DNA from: Fulvia fulva
Lineage: Eukaryota > Ascomycota > Dothideomycetes > Mycosphaerellales > Mycosphaerellaceae
Length of the DNA: 64,000 nucleotides
NCBI RefSeq assembly: GCF_020509005.1
Contig: NC_063015.1
Span: 2,108,001-2,172,000, forward strand
Direction of reading: 5' to 3'
Positions 59,991 to 64,000 of the stretch are shown one piece after another; the first letter of the stretch is position 1; every line of letters begins with the position of its first letter. A program made the translations under genes and the position numbers. The notes under the pieces were generated by a model. That model saw only the letters and a program-made list of their open reading frames with translations. It did no database searches and was not told where the DNA came from.

Positions 59991-61100
59991 TCTACGACTA
60001 TATAGTAGCTAGTTACTTAGGAGACGAGAAGACGTATAAATTAGTAGCTCGTAACTATATCTAGCTAGGCATTACACGATTTATTAAGAGCTATATACGT
60101 ACCTACCGCGCTTACCGTACGAATAAGAATACTAATATCTAGTACCTAGGGCTACTAAGACCGCTACTAGTACTATTTAGCGCTTAGGAGGATATCTCTA
60201 TTAACTTTGTAGTTAAACTACCGAAGGGAATAAGCGTAGTCGACGGGCAAACGTACGGGAACATTATAACCGTTATATACCGCCTAACTAAGGAGCGATA
60301 TATAATTCCTATTACCTAGATAATAGTAGAGTATTACGTACTAGTATTCCTTAAGTACGTATTTAGTAGACATAGGCTCCCGAAGTCTATTGTCTCGGAT
60401 CGTAGTACGTAATAGGCTTCCGTATTCTAGCGTAGGATATACGCGCTACTTAGTAATAATCAAAAGCTATCTTCGTCGTTCTACCTAGAAATAGATAGAT
60501 AGTCGGAGAATACGAACAAAGTAATAGAGCAATACCTACGTATCTTTATTAACTATATATAGGACGACTAGCTAGATTAGACTCTATTAGCTAAGTTTAT
60601 AGCAAACAATATAGTGTCCGTAATAATAGGCGTCTCGCCGTTCTATACTAATACTAGGCGTAATCTAAGGTTCTCTAAGTTCGACTTAGACTTACCTATA
60701 CTACTAATACTATATAAATAGCGACTAGACGCCGAGTCCGCGGACAAGTTTATAGCTAAGATATAAGAGATATACTAATACTTACGATAGTAGATAGCCT
60801 TAGTATAAGTAGTCTAAGCTAAGTACGTAAACTAGACTCGTATACCTATACTACGGTACGCCGAAGGCGACGAAGTATAGGTAAGTACTAAGAACTAGAC
60901 GATAGAGAGACCTTCTCGTAAGATAGACGTAAAGTAGTCTAGACCGTACGTAATTACGGAGGTACTACCGGGTAATACTTATAAAGTAGAGCTCCTACCT
61001 ACTTTAAATATCGATAATCGCTTCTACTTATACCTTCTTATACTAGTTCATCCGCCGGTTATAGAATAGATATATTACGTTAGAAGTATAGGAAGTTATT
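59991..61100 (+). pseudogene. Integrase of chromovirus H, continuation
   Basis: Continues the frame left at 40756: YDYIVASYLGDEKTYKLVARNY, a zinc-binding region with its cysteines changed to Tyr/Arg (SYIRTYRACRTN), FVVKLPKG, then SDRST and the region with VIEQYLRIFINY. Near 61000 it reads GNTYKVELLPTLNIDNRF, the usual stretch before the end of chromovirus Pol. Confidence 0.85.
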
Positions 61101-61300
61101 ATACGGGCTTATATAGGGTGTTTCAAAAGTAGGTTATATATTATATATATCTATCTAGAATAGATAAGTATTGCTCTTAAAGAGGCTATAGGTAACTAAT
61201 CAGTTACCTAATTCTTAGCGTACGTAGCCTTAAGTTTTAATAATAGGATGTTACCTATATATACGCTCGGATCGCGATAAGATATAACCCGTACTACTAC
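61101..61300. other. Unassigned stretch in the pol C-terminal linker of H
   Basis: Between the integrase end and the chromodomain the frame is lost. AGGGTGTTTCAAAAGTAGG near 61118 resembles the end of a mariner-type element, and TAGGTAACT...AGTTACCTA near 61190-61212 is a short inverted repeat. A small insertion is possible but no matching far end was found. Confidence 0.35.
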
Positions 61301-61311
61301 TAATCCGAATT

Positions 61312-61570
61312 GTCGACGACGAATAATATAAAGCCGATCCCGCCGAACCCGATTAATAGGAAGTTAAGCAAATTCTAGACTATAAGAAGAGATAGCCGTA
61401 AGGACGAATACCGGTAGGAGGTAAGTAGCTATATTAGGAATACTTAGTGAAATATATTAGATATAATAAGCTATCCTATAAAGCTACGGACTAGGTTATC
61501 GAGACTACCGCCGCCTCCGTAGCCGACTTTTACTATAACTACCCGAGAGCGACTAAGCTACCTAGTTTTT
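61312..61570 (+). pseudogene. Chromodomain end of H Pol
   Basis: Reads EVKQILDYKKR, EYLVKYIRYNKLSYKATD, then VIETTAASVADFYYNYPRATKLPSF and a stop. This is a chromodomain (EYLVKW-x-G-Y core, with Trp and Gly altered) and its C-terminal helix. Confidence 0.75.
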
Positions 61571-61785
61571 AACTACCTATAGACTAGATACTAAATAAGA
61601 ATACTATAGGCATACGTATAGCGCGCTAACTAGTAAAAGTAGCGATGACTCTAACGCCGGTAGAACGAGGCCTCCGGGCTTATAAGAAAGAGAGCGATAC
61701 GTATAGTCTAATAGATAATAAGGTGTTCGCGAAGGTAATAAAAGATATAAGAGGAGAGGAGAGTACTCCGGAGCGTACTCTAAGA

Positions 61786-61793
61786 GGGGGGGG
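61786..61793 (+). other. Polypurine (G8) tract of H
   Basis: Eight G preceded by AAGA, followed by TAG and the 3' LTR; same design as in A and I. Confidence 0.7.
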
Positions 61794-61796
61794 TAG

Positions 61797-61981
61797 TAAC
61801 ACCGTACCGGCGTATATTTACTTAAACCCGTAGGTACGTACCTAGACCCCGCGCCCGCTAACTAATCCGACTAGCGGCTTAGCGCCCGTATATAACTCTC
61901 GCGCCCGCCGCGCCTCTCTTAGATAGAATATCTATTCGACTTATACCTTACCCGACTACGTACTTATACCTACTTATAATA
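61797..61981 (+). repeat. 3' LTR of chromovirus H
   Basis: 185 bp, partner of 24273-24457, with TATATAA and CTATTCGA preserved. It is followed by AGGGG. Confidence 0.88.
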
Positions 61982-62619
61982 AGGGGGCGGGTTATTTAAG
62001 ATACTACCTCTCTCTCTCTTAGATTCTTGGTTTTTAGCGTACGTACGGCGGGCCTACCCGGCGCGGCGTAGCGAAGAAACACGGGCGTAATTTACCGTCT
62101 ATCCTAGGCGATAAGACCGCGACAAATTTTACTACCGGGACGTAGCGTACTACCGTAGTAATATTCGTCGACCTTTATTACGAATACCGAGCGCGAGCTT
62201 ACGATCTTTCGAAGAGTTTTACGTCCGGGTACGCGGGGCTTTTCTCTTTAAATTTTGAACTCGGTCGTAGATACGACCCGTATTATATAGTCTAGGACTT
62301 AAATAGTACGGTAATAGAATAATTAATTAATTAATTAGAGATATAGAAGGTCTAGTATCGATTAGACGGGCCCGTATAATCGGACGAAGACTAGATAGGA
62401 CAAAGTACGCGGTATAGAGGTATAAAATAGTATAACTATAATAAGAAGAACAACTGTCGGACCTAGGAGAAAGCGGAATAAGATAGATATTCGATTTAGC
62501 CGTATTTATATTTCTTTTTATATTACCTAAATACCTCGTTTCCCTATTATACGTCTAATTAAAGGGATAAATATAGTTAAAAGATATAGTTAACCTTACG
62601 GTATATATATACCGAAATA
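61982..62619. other. AT-rich mutated DNA, no gene recognised
   Basis: RIP-type DNA without readable frames; contains a short AATT tandem near 62320. It ends abruptly at about 62620, where normal composition begins. Confidence 0.55.
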
Positions 62620-62780
62620 GCCCCAGAAAAGTACAATCTGATACACTTTACGCGCCGGCCACGGTTCCACAACATGCAAGCTTCTATCCAGATACAGGGG
62701 CACACGACTAACCCGGCAAATCAGCTCAGGATCCTCGCGATTCTGCCCCAGAGCGAGAGCGATCTACACACCCGGCGACA
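62620..62780 (+). pseudogene. LINE reverse transcriptase scrap
   Basis: The plus strand reads APEKYNLIHFTRRPRFHNMQ, then IQIQGHTTNPANQLRIL. This matches the LINE at 1-1651 (EKYQLIHFSRARNRHNMQ, then ITIQGHTTEPSSELRVL). Only about 50 residues of the region after the catalytic box remain, and the reading becomes uncertain after 62745. It carries no RIP signature and differs enough to be another family member. Confidence 0.85.
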
Positions 62781-62795
62781 GAGATCGCAGTCCAA

Positions 62796-64000
62796 TCATA
62801 CAGCGGTTCTTTTACGTTTCGCTTCTCTGGCCACACATTTGCGGTGGTCACGCATGTGACGTTGTAAAGCCGCGGCATCGCTACACTGGATGCCGCATTC
62901 TACCTTCGAGCACGAGAAGTCTGTATAGAAACAAAGCTTTCCGTGGGCCTTCAGCCGACAGGCATATTTGAAGGTCCTGTGACAAGCGCGGCAGGCGTAA
63001 GGCATCTGCAGTCAGTGGTCAACCTGGATGTGGCGGGCAAGAGTTTCTGGCGAAGCACATCGCCTGGTACAAGAACCAACGCCGCATGTAGAGGCCTGCT
63101 GACGCTCGTGAGCTTTTACATGGACGCCTAGAGCAGCGGAGTCGCGAAAGGCACGATCACACAGGTTTGAACCATTGGTCCAAGTGCAGCAGAATGGCCC
63201 TCTAATGTAAGACCGAGTCTTAGGTTCGAGGACTTCCAGCTGCAATTGAGCGTCTTTGGAGGGCGTACGATTCCCGGGCGTTGTTGTGTCATGCGGCATG
63301 GCTAAGTCCATATACCACGGCGAAGCATGCTGCACAGTATCGAGAGCTGAATCAACTGGTACCCACGAAGAATTTTCGCCGTACTTAGCATTCCCTGTTG
63401 ATTCATGCAGCTCTGGTTGTAGGCATTCTGCATGCTGGTGCGTGTTCATGATGTTGCTTAGGCTGTCCGCCGGTGGCCCGCTGACGAGATGTAGAGGAGT
63501 CGAATCATTGATATCTGCAGCGAGTAGCATTGGATCAATTGCTAGAACATCGACCTCAGAAGTGCCGGGTCGCATGGAATTGTTCTTTCCTGCACTGGCC
63601 GTGGTCCTGTAGTCACATTGGGCGGGTCCACTCCAGATGCAACTTTGAGGAGGCAGGGTCGGGAAAGCAGACAACAAGCCGTCGGGCTCCAAAGAGAGAC
63701 GGCCTTGATCATCTACGGTGCGATGATGGGACCGAGTGTGCCGCCCGTAGGCTTTGCGATCCTCTACAGTAATACCGCACTCCTCCAGTGCGCCATCCGC
63801 GGCTACTACCATTCGCCTACATCGTACGCGTTCCACTTCGTGAGTGTCTCGTAAGTGTTTCATCATCGCTTGGCGTCCGTTGACTGTCTGTTGACAGCCT
63901 CGTGGGCAGAACAGCGACTCGTGCACTCGCATGTGGGCCTTTCTCCTACTCTTAGCTGTGAACGTGCTCGAACAGCCGGGGAACTGGCAAGGAATGGTAC
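62796..64000 (-). CDS. C2H2 zinc-finger protein (probable transcription factor), partial, with an in-frame TGA
   Basis: Reads leftward from the right window edge; the true start is outside. The Met at 63932 is inside a finger (CQFPGC...HMRVH), so it is not the start. Five fingers precede a TGA (63012-63014): CX4C..HX3H; CX3C..HX4H; a loose third (63.75 kb); then, after a Ser/Thr/Pro-rich linker of about 130 residues, CX8C..HX3H and CX4C..HX4H. After the TGA the same frame holds two more good fingers (CRAC...HGKLC and CSKVEC...HMRDH) and a basic end (REAKRKRTAV), stopping at 62796. Role inferred: DNA-binding regulator in the nucleus; no specific family recognised. The TGA may be a disabling mutation, a real end with an abandoned tail, or a read-through site (TGA CTG). 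Composition is normal, unlike the flank. Confidence 0.75.

Larger units (their letters stand above)
24273..61981 (+). mobile_element. RIP-saturated chromovirus H, host of the nested insertions
   Basis: Its two 185-bp LTRs (24273-24457 and 61797-61981) share their whole length and are flanked by AGGGG (24268-24272 and 61982-61986). Between them the parts of one plus-strand element lie in order: leader 24458-24603, gag and pol 35682-40756, the rest of integrase and the chromodomain 59991-61570, then a G8 tract and the 3' LTR. The integrase frame continues across the 40756/60005 junction once the inserted block and one 14-bp duplication are removed (FYDYIVASYLGDEKT). The mutation load is very heavy. 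Confidence 0.9.

Noticed and set aside
1652..62619. CpG methylation decay as the cause of the C-to-T changes
   Set aside because: CpG is abundant in the mutated DNA while CpA/TpG is depleted, which is the RIP preference.
62745..62830. Extension of the LINE scrap to a 61-codon protein
   Set aside because: After about 62745 similarity to the LINE fades, and the end overlaps the zinc-finger gene on the other strand.
63003..63030. An intron removing the TGA in the zinc-finger gene (GTTGAC...CTGCAG)
   Set aside because: It would be only 18 nt; fungal introns are normally at least about 45 nt, and no upstream donor spares finger five.

Overview
The window is a repeat-rich block from a filamentous ascomycete (Pezizomycotina-type) genome. 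The evidence is a set of fungal transposon families: chromodomain Ty3/gypsy elements, Ty1/copia elements, Tad-like LINEs and Fot1/pogo DNA transposons. It also shows pervasive repeat-induced point mutation (RIP). Across most of 1.65-62.6 kb CpA and TpG are strongly depleted in favour of TpA, while CpG stays common. This pattern fits RIP, not CpG deamination. The species cannot be named from the sequence. No rRNA, tRNA or CRISPR was recognised, and only one host-type gene is visible: a C2H2 zinc-finger gene at the right edge.

Layout, left to right. 1-1651: lightly mutated end of a Tad-like LINE (minus). 1652-2371: mutated DNA without recognisable genes. 2372-8662: gypsy copy B, mutated, minus, TSD TCGGC. 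8663-9178: unassigned. 9179-9778: two short LTR-like repeats. 9779-21677: mutated copia element D (minus, TSD AGAAG), split by the intact gypsy element A at 14256-20546 (plus, TSD TCTAT, LTRs identical by eye). 21801-22295: tail of a pogo/Fot1-type transposase, next to a 1,133-bp Fot1-like deletion element (22296-23428).

24273-61981 is one mutated chromovirus (H). Its two 185-bp LTRs and matching AGGGG target duplications lie 37.7 kb apart because other elements landed inside it. Copia F (24604-35676, TSD TAATA) sits in the leader of H, and copia E of the same family (24861-30397, TSD GTAAC) sits in F. A LINE block (40757-59990, 14-bp TSD) interrupts the integrase of H. That block contains chromovirus I (41583-54862, TSD GCTAT), which in turn contains gypsy copy C (48023-54314, TSD CTTAG) inside its chromodomain. 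61982-62619 is AT-rich mutated DNA. 62620-62780 is an unmutated LINE scrap, followed by the zinc-finger gene (minus, running off the right edge).

The insertion order can be read from the nesting: H is older than F, F than E; H than the LINE block, the block than I, I than C; D than A. Mutation load does not follow this order strictly. H, I, F, D and the LINEs are saturated, B and C are intermediate, E is light, and A is essentially untouched. Element A keeps gag, protease, reverse transcriptase, RNase H, integrase and chromodomain and is the best candidate for a recently active source. One in-frame TAG separates its protease and reverse transcriptase. All three chromovirus families carry a primer site complementary to their own predicted RNA 5' end (Tf1-like self-priming), while the copia families carry a site matching an internal tRNA-Met segment.
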